Of a stretch of 64,000 bases of DNA, positions 16,596 through 24,056 are shown one piece after another. Source of the stretch: Aliigemmobacter aestuarii. GTDB taxonomy: Bacteria > Pseudomonadota > Alphaproteobacteria > Rhodobacterales > Rhodobacteraceae. The notes under the pieces were generated by a model. That model was given only the letters and a program-made list of their open reading frames with translations. It had not been told where the DNA came from and ran no database searches. A program made the translations under genes and the position numbers. Numbering within the stretch: the stretch's first letter is position 1; each line of letters begins with the position of its first letter. Location of the stretch: NCBI RefSeq assembly GCF_004799285.1, contig NZ_SSND01000001.1:682001-746000 (forward strand), read 5' to 3'.

Positions 16596-18235
16596 CAGCT
16601 TGCCCTCTGGATGCGGCAACCGTCCGTCAGGTCCAGCGCCGGGTCACGCGCCGTCGTCGTGACATCCAAAAGGCCGAGGATGCTGTGAAACAGGTTGTCG
16701 TGACTGGCCGGGGCGCGGGCCTTGTCGCCAAGGCAGGCTGCGTCCAGCCCCATCGTCCGCCGGAAACCCTCGCCAAGCCACATGACCATCGGCACCCTTG
16801 TCTGGGTCTCGGGGGCCATGAACAGGGGCGCCGCGTGCAGGTAAAGCCCGCCCTCCCCCAGCGACTCGCCATGATCCGAAAGAAAGACCATCGCGGCATC
16901 CGCCTTGTCGCTGGCCGCAAGCATGTCGATCGTCCGCGCCAGGACCCGGTCGGTTTCCAGCACCGCGTTGTCATAGGCATTCACGATCCCGGCAACCTCG
17001 CATTTGGCGAATTCGGCGGTCCGGCAATCCGGGGTGAAGACGGCCTGATCCTGAGGATAGCGCAGGAAATAGGCCGGACCGTGATTGCCGATCATGTGCA
17101 GCACGAGGACCGTATCCTGCGTGATCGTGTCAAGCGTCCGTTCGATCAGGGGCAGGAACACCCGGTCCGTGCATTCGACGGCACAGGCTTCGGGGTCGAG
17201 CGTGGCATCGACCCGGTCCCATCCGGTGCGGGTCGCGATCTTCTGGTCGCCGGTGTTGTTGTCCACCCAACGCACCGCAAACCCCGCGCGCGCCAGCACG
17301 TCCAGCAGGTTTTCCTGCGACAGGAACCGGTCCCGCGAATAGCCTGCCTGCGCCAGGGGCGAGAACATGCAGGGCAGTGAAACGGCGGTCGAGGTGCCGC
17401 AGGCGCCGACATCGGGGAAGTTGATCACCTCGCGGCGCGCCAGTTCGGGTGTCGTGTCGCGGGCATATCCGTTCAGCCCGAAGTTCTGGGCCCGCAGCGT
17501 TTCGCCCACGAACAGCACCAGCAGAACGGGCTTTTCCGCACCGGCCAGATGCGGGCCCGGCCTTGCGTCGGGTCCGACCGGATGCAGTACGGCGGCCTCG
17601 GCGGCGAACTGTTGCTTGCCATAGCGGGCAAGCGCCCCGATCGTCGCCCCCGGCTGATACGAGGCCATCAGTTCCTTGCGTTCGCGCAGCACGGCCGAAA
17701 AGGTCTTGAAATCGGCAAACAGCCCGCCCGCGAGGACGGCGAAGGACAGCGCCACCCCCAGCGGCCAGCGCCACAGGTGATGCCAGCGCGATACCCTGTC
17801 GATCCGCGGCCAGAACACCAGTGCCGCGGGCAGGACCCCTGTCAACACGATGGTGCCCGCCGCCGCGGGCGTGACCAGATGGCGCGATTCGGTGACTGTC
17901 GTTTCGAAGACGTTGCGCACCATCTCGCGGTCGATCAGCACCCCGAAGCTCTGTTCAAAGTGATTGGCCGCGGCCGCGATCAGGATCAGCGCGGCCGCCA
18001 CGGGTTTCTGCAACCGGCCGGGGCCGAAGAATTCCAGCGTCAGCACCGTCAGCGCGAAGATGGCCAGCGCGAACAGGGCCATCCGGGCCGGGCTGTCGCC
18101 CAGAATATCGGCCAGACGCTGCCAGAACCCCGTGTTCAGCGCGGCCATGATGTAGCTGGCCACGGCAAGGTTGAGGCCAAGCTGCGAAAGTGTCGGGCGG
18201 AAAAGCCTGACGGGGGCAATGTTCGTATCGGTCAT
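16595..18235 (-). CDS. eptA: Lipid A phosphoethanolamine transferase
   Basis: The 546-residue enzyme has five N-terminal helices (about residues 18-170) and a periplasmic alkaline-phosphatase-like domain. Catalytic features are FVGETLRAQNF, CGTSTAVSLPCMF with T283 as the expected nucleophile and C279-C289 as the usual disulfide, and SDHGESLGEGG. It transfers phosphoethanolamine from PE to lipid A, lowering negative charge and giving polymyxin tolerance. It is transcribed with dgkA and diverges from a PmrAB-like pair, the typical regulators of eptA. The start at 18235 begins the conserved N-terminus (RPTLSQLGLNLAVASYI). Confidence 0.93.
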   Translation of the reverse strand: MTDTNIAPVRLFRPTLSQLGLNLAVASYIMAALNTGFWQRLADILGDSPARMALFALAIFALTVLTLEFFGPGRLQKPVAAALILIAAAANHFEQSFGVLIDREMVRNVFETTVTESRHLVTPAAAGTIVLTGVLPAALVFWPRIDRVSRWHHLWRWPLGVALSFAVLAGGLFADFKTFSAVLRERKELMASYQPGATIGALARYGKQQFAAEAAVLHPVGPDARPGPHLAGAEKPVLLVLFVGETLRAQNFGLNGYARDTTPELARREVINFPDVGACGTSTAVSLPCMFSPLAQAGYSRDRFLSQENLLDVLARAGFAVRWVDNNTGDQKIATRTGWDRVDATLDPEACAVECTDRVFLPLIERTLDTITQDTVLVLHMIGNHGPAYFLRYPQDQAVFTPDCRTAEFAKCEVAGIVNAYDNAVLETDRVLARTIDMLAASDKADAAMVFLSDHGESLGEGGLYLHAAPLFMAPETQTRVPMVMWLGEGFRRTMGLDAACLGDKARAPASHDNLFHSILGLLDVTTTARDPALDLTDGCRIQRAS

Positions 18236-18300
18236 CTGTCCTGTTGCGGCCGGTCTGCCGCCTGCTCGGGTTATCGTCGCCCCCCTTTGGCGCGCCGAAC

Positions 18301-18318
18301 CTTGCAGCAGGCTTACAG
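18301..18318. promoter_or_regulatory. PmrA-box-like direct repeat CTTGCAG-N4-CTTACAG
   Basis: Two 7-bp half sites differ at one base and are spaced 11 bp, in the 124-bp divergent region between eptA and the response regulator. The pattern CTT(N8)CTT resembles PmrA/OmpR-family boxes. The regulator may thereby control both eptA-dgkA and itself. Confidence 0.5.
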
Positions 18319-18359
18319 CGCCCCCTCGCGCCGGATGTCGTGCCGGGATAGAAAGGGCC

Positions 18360-19013
18360 ATGCGCCTTCTTCTGGTCGAGGACACAGCCGAACTTGCCCG
18401 ATCCGTCCTGCAGTTCCTGCGGGCCGAGGGACATGCCGTGGACCACGCCCCCGATGCCGCGACGGCGATCGAGGCGATGGCGGTGGCCGACTATGCCTGC
18501 GTGATCCTGGATCTGGGCCTGCCCGACGGGTCCGGGCTTGACCTGCTGAAGACATGGCGCCGGGCCGGCAGGCGCACGCCCGTCCTGATCGCCACCGCCC
18601 GCGACCAGATCAGCGACCGGATCGCCGGGCTGGACGCAGGGGCCGATGATTATGTGGTCAAGCCCTTCGATCTGCACGAACTCGCCGCCCGCATCCGTGC
18701 CCATGCCCGGCGCGGTCAGGGGGCGCCCGAAAGTCGGGTCGAGATCGCCGGGCTTGAGGTGGACCGCGCGGCTGCCCGCGTCTGGCGCGATGGCGGCGAA
18801 ATCCGCCTGACCTCGCGGGAATGGGCGCTGTTCGACGCGCTTCTGGGGGCGCGGGGGCGCGTGCTGCCGAAACCCGCGCTGGAGGAGGTGCTGGAGGGCT
18901 TCGATGCCGTTATCGAGGGCAACGCGGTCGAGGTCTATGTCTCGCGGCTGCGCAGCAAGCTTGGGCAAGGCGTGATCGAGACGCGCCGGGGCCTGGGGTA
19001 TATCCTGCCATGA
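18360..19013 (+). CDS. OmpR-family response regulator, PmrA-like
   Basis: The 217-residue protein has a receiver domain with VEDTAEL, phospho-acceptor D51 (VILDLGLPDG), IATARDQ and VKPFD, and a winged-helix domain ending NAVEVYVSRLRSKLG. The ATG at 18360 starts the canonical MRLLLVED. It overlaps the histidine kinase gene by 4 bp and is divergent from eptA-dgkA, so regulation of lipid A modification in response to metals or cationic peptides is likely. It is strongly similar in layout to the pair at 14.2-16.2 kb, and the two may be paralogues. Confidence 0.92.
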   Translation: MRLLLVEDTAELARSVLQFLRAEGHAVDHAPDAATAIEAMAVADYACVILDLGLPDGSGLDLLKTWRRAGRRTPVLIATARDQISDRIAGLDAGADDYVVKPFDLHELAARIRAHARRGQGAPESRVEIAGLEVDRAAARVWRDGGEIRLTSREWALFDALLGARGRVLPKPALEEVLEGFDAVIEGNAVEVYVSRLRSKLGQGVIETRRGLGYILP

Positions 19014-20248
19014 CAGCGCGCGCCCGTCCCTGGTCCTTGCGCCGGCGCCTGACAGGGGGTGTGCTGGCGCTGGTGCTGGGTGGATGGATCGCCACCGTCG
19101 TCCTTTCGGCCTTCGTGCTGGAACACGAGATGGACGAGATGTTCGACGAAGAGCTGCGGGCCCTGGTCGAAACGACGGTCCTGTATCTCGACACGGCGCA
19201 GGGGGGCTCGATCCCGCGCACGCTGGGGGTGGAAACGAACGACGGCGAACGCGTGCTGCGCATCCTTTCGCCCGGACGCGCCGCCGCGCCTGCGCCATGG
19301 CCCGCGCTTGCGGGCGATGGGTTCCATGACGCGCCCGGCTGGCGCATCCTGCGCATCAGCGCCGAGGGTGTGGTGATCGAAGCCGCCCACGCCACCACAT
19401 GGCGGCGCGAAGAGATGCTGGAGGCGGCCTCGGCCTTCCTCGCGCTGGCGGTTCCGCTGATCGTGCTTCTGCTCTGGGGTCTCAGCCGGATCGTGACGAG
19501 GACGACGGCACCCGTGGTGCGGCTGGCCGACGAGGTCGCGTCGCGCGGCCCGGATGACCTGTCCCCGACGGGTGCTGACGGGCTGCCGCAAGAGCTTCGC
19601 CCCCTGGCCGCCGCGCTTGACGCCTACCTCGCCCGGATCGGGGCGCTGCGGCAATCGGAACGCGATTTCATCGCCAATGCCGCGCATGAACTGCGCACGC
19701 CGCTGGCCGGGCTGCGCAACCGGCTGCTCCTGTCCTCCGATCCCGAGGCGCAGGCGACCATCGGCATGGTCGATGCGCTGACCCGGCGGGTCGAACGGTT
19801 ATTGCAGGTGTCGCGGCTTGAGGCGGGGCTTGGCCTGGGCCGGGGGCCTGCCGACCTGATCCGCATCCTGCGGTTGCTGGTCGACGAACTGGCCCCCCGC
19901 GCGGGCCATGCGATCCGGCTGGACGACTCGGACCTGGACCGGCTGGAAGTCGCGGCAGACCCGGACGCGCTGGCGATCCTCTTGCGCAACCTGATCGAGA
20001 ACGCGCTGGAACACGGCACGGGGGACGTGCGGATCACCGTCCTCGCCGACGGGCGCATGGCGATCGAGAACCCCGCGTCCCGGCCCGACCTGCCCGAGGC
20101 ACGCTTTGCGCGCGGCCCCGGATCATCCGGCGCGGGCCTCGGGCTTTCGATCGTGGAAGCGCTGGCCAGCGCCATGCAGGTGCCGCTTTCGCGGACGGTG
20201 CGCGCGGATCTTGTCCGGTTCGACCTGCGGTTCGATCTGGCCCGCTGA
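19010..20248 (+). CDS. Sensor histidine kinase, PmrB-like
   Basis: A 412-residue kinase: TM1 about residues 14-37, a small periplasmic sensor of about 110 residues with acidic EHEMDEMFDEEL just after the membrane, TM2 about 143-165, HAMP, HisKA with NAAHELRTPLAG (H226), and a HATPase with LRNLIENALEHG and GLGLSIVEAL. The acidic patch resembles the iron/cationic-peptide-sensing motifs of PmrB. The ATG overlaps the regulator stop (ATGA). With eptA-dgkA this makes a complete lipid A modification and control locus. Confidence 0.92.
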   Translation: MTARARPWSLRRRLTGGVLALVLGGWIATVVLSAFVLEHEMDEMFDEELRALVETTVLYLDTAQGGSIPRTLGVETNDGERVLRILSPGRAAAPAPWPALAGDGFHDAPGWRILRISAEGVVIEAAHATTWRREEMLEAASAFLALAVPLIVLLLWGLSRIVTRTTAPVVRLADEVASRGPDDLSPTGADGLPQELRPLAAALDAYLARIGALRQSERDFIANAAHELRTPLAGLRNRLLLSSDPEAQATIGMVDALTRRVERLLQVSRLEAGLGLGRGPADLIRILRLLVDELAPRAGHAIRLDDSDLDRLEVAADPDALAILLRNLIENALEHGTGDVRITVLADGRMAIENPASRPDLPEARFARGPGSSGAGLGLSIVEALASAMQVPLSRTVRADLVRFDLRFDLAR

Positions 20249-20602
20249 CGGGTAGCGGGCAAGATCGAGTGGACAGCTTTCGCTCAGTCCACGACCGTAT
20301 CCGAAACCGGCACGGCGCGGCGGCGTCTGGTCGGCCGCGACCTGCCCCGGTACTTCGCACAAGGGGCTGTCCGGGCCGCGATAGGGGATATTGCCTTCAA
20401 GGTGGTCTGGCGACGGCTGCGCCGCATCGCCCGGGTCAGGTGCACACTCAAAGAATTCGACACCAGATTTCAGGATCGTACCGGATATCGAGCGCCGGAA
20501 GGGGACAGCGCAGCACGGCTGCCAGCGCCCCCTTCCAGTCGCCGGGCGGAGATGCCATCAGGCCAAAGCTGGCGGCAAGGTTTGTGTGCCGGCCGATGCT
20601 GT
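20249..20602. other. Intergenic region between convergent genes
   Basis: No gene is supported. A 6-bp arm hairpin (GTGGAC 20269-20274 with GTCCAC 20287-20292) follows the kinase stop and could be its terminator, though it has no T run. The rest looks like decayed sequence with short open frames; I recognise no protein in either direction. Confidence 0.5.
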
Positions 20603-21451
20603 TCAATCGAAAAGGTCAATCTCTTCGTTGATCTCGCTGATGACCGAAAGGCGCTGCAGTGCAGGTTCTCCGGCCTGCCCGATATAGGCCACGGCCAGCA
20701 ACCGCAGAAGGCTTGTCAGCGTCGTATGCGTTGGAACCGCGCCATAGGTCGCGACATGGCTGCCGATGACCAACCGGGAAAAGCGCTGAGCGCGGGCGAG
20801 GTAGCGATGGTCCGTCAACGTGATGACGTTCATCCGCGAGGTGCGGGCATAGGCGGTCAGCGCCGACTGGAATTTTGGCCGCGGTTCCAGCGTCAGCAGC
20901 AAGAGCACGTCGCGCGGCCCCGTCATCGCCAGGTCTTCGGCCCATGCGCCCGGGCTGGCCGCCAGCATATGCACATCGGGCCGCAGCCGCGCAAAGGTGA
21001 CGCGAGCAAGACGCGCGAGCCCCTCCTCCGCCCCGAAGCCCATGCACCAGACACGGGGCGCATCCAGGATCAAGCGCGCTGCCTCTGTCAGAAGGTCAGG
21101 GCGCATCTCTTCGAATGTGCGGGTCAGGTTCAGCACTTCCAGTTCCAGATGGTCGGCGATCGACCTGCCCAATGCGCCCGGCTCGGCCGCTGTCTGGGAA
21201 TAGGCGTAGGGCTGGGTGCGGTTCCTCTCTTCGCGCGCCTGGGTTCGGGCTTCGTCGAAATCGGTATAGCCGAGGTTGCGGAAAAACCGCGCGGTCGTGG
21301 CCTTGGAGACCCCGGCGAGCGACGAAAGCTCGGTCGCGCTGTGGGTTTCTATCAGCGTCTGATTCTCAAGCAGGAGAACGGCCAAACTTTGCTCGGACTT
21401 CGTCAGCCGAGAAATTCGTTCCTGAATTCTGAGCGTTAGCCGCGTCGCCAT
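20603..21451 (-). CDS. RpiR-family transcriptional regulator (HTH_6 + SIS)
   Basis: A 282-residue regulator with an N-terminal HTH_6 (LTKSEQSLAVLLLENQ ... SAAELSSLAGVSKATTARFFRNLGY-like, written here as ELSSLAGVSKATTARF) and a C-terminal SIS sugar/phosphate-sensing domain (VWCMGFGAEEGLARLARV, TGPRDVLLLLTLEPRP, VITLTDHRYL). The ATG at 21451 is used, since further upstream codons fall in the operator. It is divergent from the COG0212/ABC transporter operon, and a TGAAAC dyad sits between them, so it is the likely controller. RpiR effectors are usually phosphorylated sugars, but the effector here is not deducible. Confidence 0.88.
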   Translation of the reverse strand: MATRLTLRIQERISRLTKSEQSLAVLLLENQTLIETHSATELSSLAGVSKATTARFFRNLGYTDFDEARTQAREERNRTQPYAYSQTAAEPGALGRSIADHLELEVLNLTRTFEEMRPDLLTEAARLILDAPRVWCMGFGAEEGLARLARVTFARLRPDVHMLAASPGAWAEDLAMTGPRDVLLLLTLEPRPKFQSALTAYARTSRMNVITLTDHRYLARAQRFSRLVIGSHVATYGAVPTHTTLTSLLRLLAVAYIGQAGEPALQRLSVISEINEEIDLFD

Positions 21452-21487
21452 GTGCCTTTTTGTTGCGCATCTGCGCTCTTGATTTAA

Positions 21488-21503
21488 TGAAACTACCGTT
21501 TCA
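21488..21503. promoter_or_regulatory. Candidate RpiR operator TGAAAC-TACC-GTTTCA
   Basis: A perfect 6-bp dyad with a 4-bp spacer lies in the 86-bp region between the RpiR gene and the divergent operon. Additional half sites, GAAAC at 21511 and GAAAC at 21519, follow. Its position between the divergent genes favours autoregulation plus control of the operon. Confidence 0.5.
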
Positions 21504-21537
21504 ATCTGATGAAACACTGAAACGGCACAGGTCGATC

Positions 21538-22275
21538 ATGTCGAAATCGAAGATCATCCGCCAGCAGATTTGGTCGAAGCTCCACCATGTAGCCAAGCCC
21601 GACACGCGGTTTCACCTGAATTTTGCCGAGGTGATCCCCGATTTCGAAGGCTCCGAGACGGCGACCGACCATCTGGTGGCGATGCCGGCTTATCGGGATA
21701 CGCGTTTCGCCTTCATCACACCGGACAATTGCCTTGTCGATCTGCGCCGCCGAATGATCGCCGAGGGAAAGCCATTCGTGATGTCGACCTACGGGATCTA
21801 CCGCGGCTTCCTGCTGATGGAACCGGGGATGGTGCCCGAGGGGGCCGAACTCTATGCCGCCTGGCTGGACGGGATGGAGCATTTCGGCAGACCCATCACC
21901 CTGGAAGAGATTGCACAGCGGGGGCGGTTCGATTTCATGGTCACCGGGGCTTCGGCGGTGTCGGTGGACGGGGTGCGCTTTGGCAAAGGTCATGGGTTCT
22001 TTGACCTTGAATGGGGAATGTTCACCGACCTGGGTCTGGTGGACGAGACGACCCCGGTCGTGGCCGTCGTTCATGACTGCCAGATGGTGCAGGAGACACT
22101 GACCCCATCCGAGACAGATATCCTCGTGGACTGGATCGCCACTCCGTCGGGACTGCACAAGGTGGCACGCCGTGCAAAGCGCCCGTCGGGCGTGAAGTGG
22201 AACCTGCTGGACCCTCAGCAGATCGCAGAAACGCCGCCGCTGAAGGAGTTGCAGCGGATTCAAGGAATTGCCTGA
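21538..22275 (+). CDS. 5-formyl-THF cycloligase-like protein (COG0212 paralogue)
   Basis: A 245-residue protein of the MTHFS fold. Instead of the ATP-binding GRGxGYYD motif it has GKGHGFFDLEWGMF, which is the wording of the COG0212 paralogue rather than of true 5-FCL. The N-terminal basic HTxxxRFxx-like substrate region is present (DTRFHLNFAEVIPDFEG). The paralogue was linked to thiamine metabolism by comparative genomics (Pribat et al. 2011, from memory). It is followed 39 bp later by a thiamine-precursor-like binding protein, which supports a salvage role. A canonical 5-FCL function is less likely, since the ATP loop differs. Confidence 0.85.
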   Translation: MSKSKIIRQQIWSKLHHVAKPDTRFHLNFAEVIPDFEGSETATDHLVAMPAYRDTRFAFITPDNCLVDLRRRMIAEGKPFVMSTYGIYRGFLLMEPGMVPEGAELYAAWLDGMEHFGRPITLEEIAQRGRFDFMVTGASAVSVDGVRFGKGHGFFDLEWGMFTDLGLVDETTPVVAVVHDCQMVQETLTPSETDILVDWIATPSGLHKVARRAKRPSGVKWNLLDPQQIAETPPLKELQRIQGIA

Positions 22276-22314
22276 AGACCCCTTCCCCTTTCCACAAACA
22301 ACAGGACCGCTGCC

Positions 22315-23286
22315 ATGAGAGTCTCACTGTCCCGCCGTTCGTTCCTATCCGCAGCCGCCGCCACTTCGGCCCTGCCAATGCTGCCGCGCATGGCCCGAGC
22401 CGCGTCGCCCCTGACGATGCAGGCGGCATGGATCAACGACGCCGAATTCGCGGGATATTTCCTTGCGATGGATCAGGGGTATTACGCGGCCGAGGGGCTC
22501 GATCTGACCTATCTGTCGGGGGGGCCGGATGTGATTCCGGAAAGCACCATCGTGGCAGGGCGTGCCGACCTCGCGCTGACAACGCCCGACACGACGGTCA
22601 AGGCGATCACGGATCAGGGCGCGAAATTCAAGATCATCGGCGCGCAATATCAGAAGAACCCGATCGGCATCGTCAGCCTGAAGAAGGCCCCGATCACCAG
22701 CCCCGCCGAGATGGTGGGCAAGACCATCGCCGTCCCGCCCGTCAACACGATCAGCGTTGAGGCGGTGCTGGCCGCCAACGGGATCGACCGGGCGAGTGTG
22801 AACATCGTGCCTTATGCCTACGACCCGACCCCGCTCATCAAGGGCGAGATCGACGCAAGCCTCGATTTCACGACAAACGTCCCCTACAGCATCGCGCAGG
22901 CTGGCGAGGAGGCGACGTCCTTCCTGCTCTATGATTTCGGCTACACGATCTACAACGACACGGTGGTCGTGACCGAGGATGTTCTGGCGGCCAAGCGCAA
23001 GGAATTGGTCGCGTGGCTCCGGGCCAGCCGGAAAGGCTGGGACGAAAACTTCATCGATCCCGCCGCATGGCCGCCGAAATGGTCCGAGACCCATTTCGCA
23101 GGTACGGGCCGGACGATCGAGAACGAGGTCTACTTCAACACCGCGCAGAAGCCGCTGATGGTCGCCGATGGCGGCATCTTTGCGATGAGCGAGGAAGGCA
23201 TCGCGGCGAATATCGAGGCGCTGTCCAAGGTCGGCATCAAGGCCACGCGCGACATGTTCGACACGACGCTTCTGGAAGAAATCTGA
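22315..23286 (+). CDS. ABC transporter substrate-binding protein, NMT1/THI5-like
   Basis: The 323-residue periplasmic binding protein has a Tat-type signal (SLSRRSFLSAAAATSAL, cleavage near ARA-AS). The mature part has AWINDAEFAGYFLAMDQGYY, the AEGLDLTYLSGG strand and PESTIVAGRADLALTTPD, as in NMT1/THI5, ThiY and related pyrimidine- or sulfonate-binding proteins. Its TGA overlaps the ATP-binding gene's ATG. The aromatic and acidic residues around the ligand pocket cannot be assigned without alignment. With COG0212 upstream, a formylaminopyrimidine- or HMP-like ligand is more likely than taurine. Confidence 0.86.
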   Translation: MRVSLSRRSFLSAAAATSALPMLPRMARAASPLTMQAAWINDAEFAGYFLAMDQGYYAAEGLDLTYLSGGPDVIPESTIVAGRADLALTTPDTTVKAITDQGAKFKIIGAQYQKNPIGIVSLKKAPITSPAEMVGKTIAVPPVNTISVEAVLAANGIDRASVNIVPYAYDPTPLIKGEIDASLDFTTNVPYSIAQAGEEATSFLLYDFGYTIYNDTVVVTEDVLAAKRKELVAWLRASRKGWDENFIDPAAWPPKWSETHFAGTGRTIENEVYFNTAQKPLMVADGGIFAMSEEGIAANIEALSKVGIKATRDMFDTTLLEEI

Positions 23287-24056
23287 TGACGGCACCCGCA
23301 GGGATCGCGCTGTCCGGCCTGTCAAAGACCTTCACGGGTCGAGGCAAGCGGATTGAGGCCCTGCGGGATGTAACCCTGACCTGTCCGCCCGGCAGCTTCA
23401 CCGCTTTGATCGGGCCGTCGGGTTGCGGCAAGTCCACCATCCTGCGCGCCTCTCTTGGACTGGAGCCAGTTGATACGGGGAGGGTGGAGATCGCCGGACG
23501 CCCCCCGGCGCAGGCGACCGCCGCCGGGCTTACGGGCGTCGCTTTTCAGGATGCGGGGCTTCTGCCCTGGCGCAGTGTTTCGCGGAACATCGCCCTGCCG
23601 CTGGAGGTTCTGGGGCGGGACGTCGGATCCGCCACGGGCCGCATCCGCGACCTGATCACCCTGGTGGGCCTGAGCGGCTACGAAGACGCCTTGCCCGGCG
23701 AGTTGTCTGGCGGAATGCGTCAGCGCGTGGCCATCGCCCGTGCGCTGGTCAGCGAACCGCGTGTCTTGTTCCTCGACGAACCCTTCGGTGCGCTGGACCA
23801 GATCCTTCGGCGCCAGATGAACATCGAGTTGCAGCGCATCTGGGCCGAGACCGGGGCGACAACGCTGCTTGTCACCCACGGGATCGACGAGGCGGTCTTT
23901 CTGGCCGACCGGGTTGCGGTGATGCAAGCCAACCCGGGACGCATCGTGGAGGTCATCGAAATCGATCTTCCCCGGCCACGGGAACCGTCACTCTTTTCGG
24001 CACCGCATTTCCACGAGTTGTGCGACCGGATTGCCGGGGTGCTGCATGGCGGGTGA
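23286..24056 (+). CDS. ABC transporter ATP-binding protein (NitT/TauT family)
   Basis: A 256-residue ATPase with Walker A GPSGCGKST (residues 43-51), signature LSGGMRQRVAIARAL, Walker B VLFLDEPFGALD and H-loop LLVTHGIDEAV. The family energises nitrate, sulfonate and thiamine-precursor importers. Its start shares TGATG with the binding protein stop, and its end overlaps the permease start by 11 bp (ATG at 24046), so the three are co-translated. No C-terminal regulatory domain is present. Confidence 0.92.
   Translation: MTAPAGIALSGLSKTFTGRGKRIEALRDVTLTCPPGSFTALIGPSGCGKSTILRASLGLEPVDTGRVEIAGRPPAQATAAGLTGVAFQDAGLLPWRSVSRNIALPLEVLGRDVGSATGRIRDLITLVGLSGYEDALPGELSGGMRQRVAIARALVSEPRVLFLDEPFGALDQILRRQMNIELQRIWAETGATTLLVTHGIDEAVFLADRVAVMQANPGRIVEVIEIDLPRPREPSLFSAPHFHELCDRIAGVLHGG

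Noticed and set aside
20250-20602. Possible small gene or transposase remnant between the PmrB-like kinase and RpiR
   Set aside because: Open frames there have no recognised motif, no good ribosome site and no terminal repeats.
21452-21537. Thiamine (TPP) riboswitch before the COG0212 gene
   Set aside because: The gap is only 86 bp and lacks the conserved CTGAGA and ACCTGA blocks.
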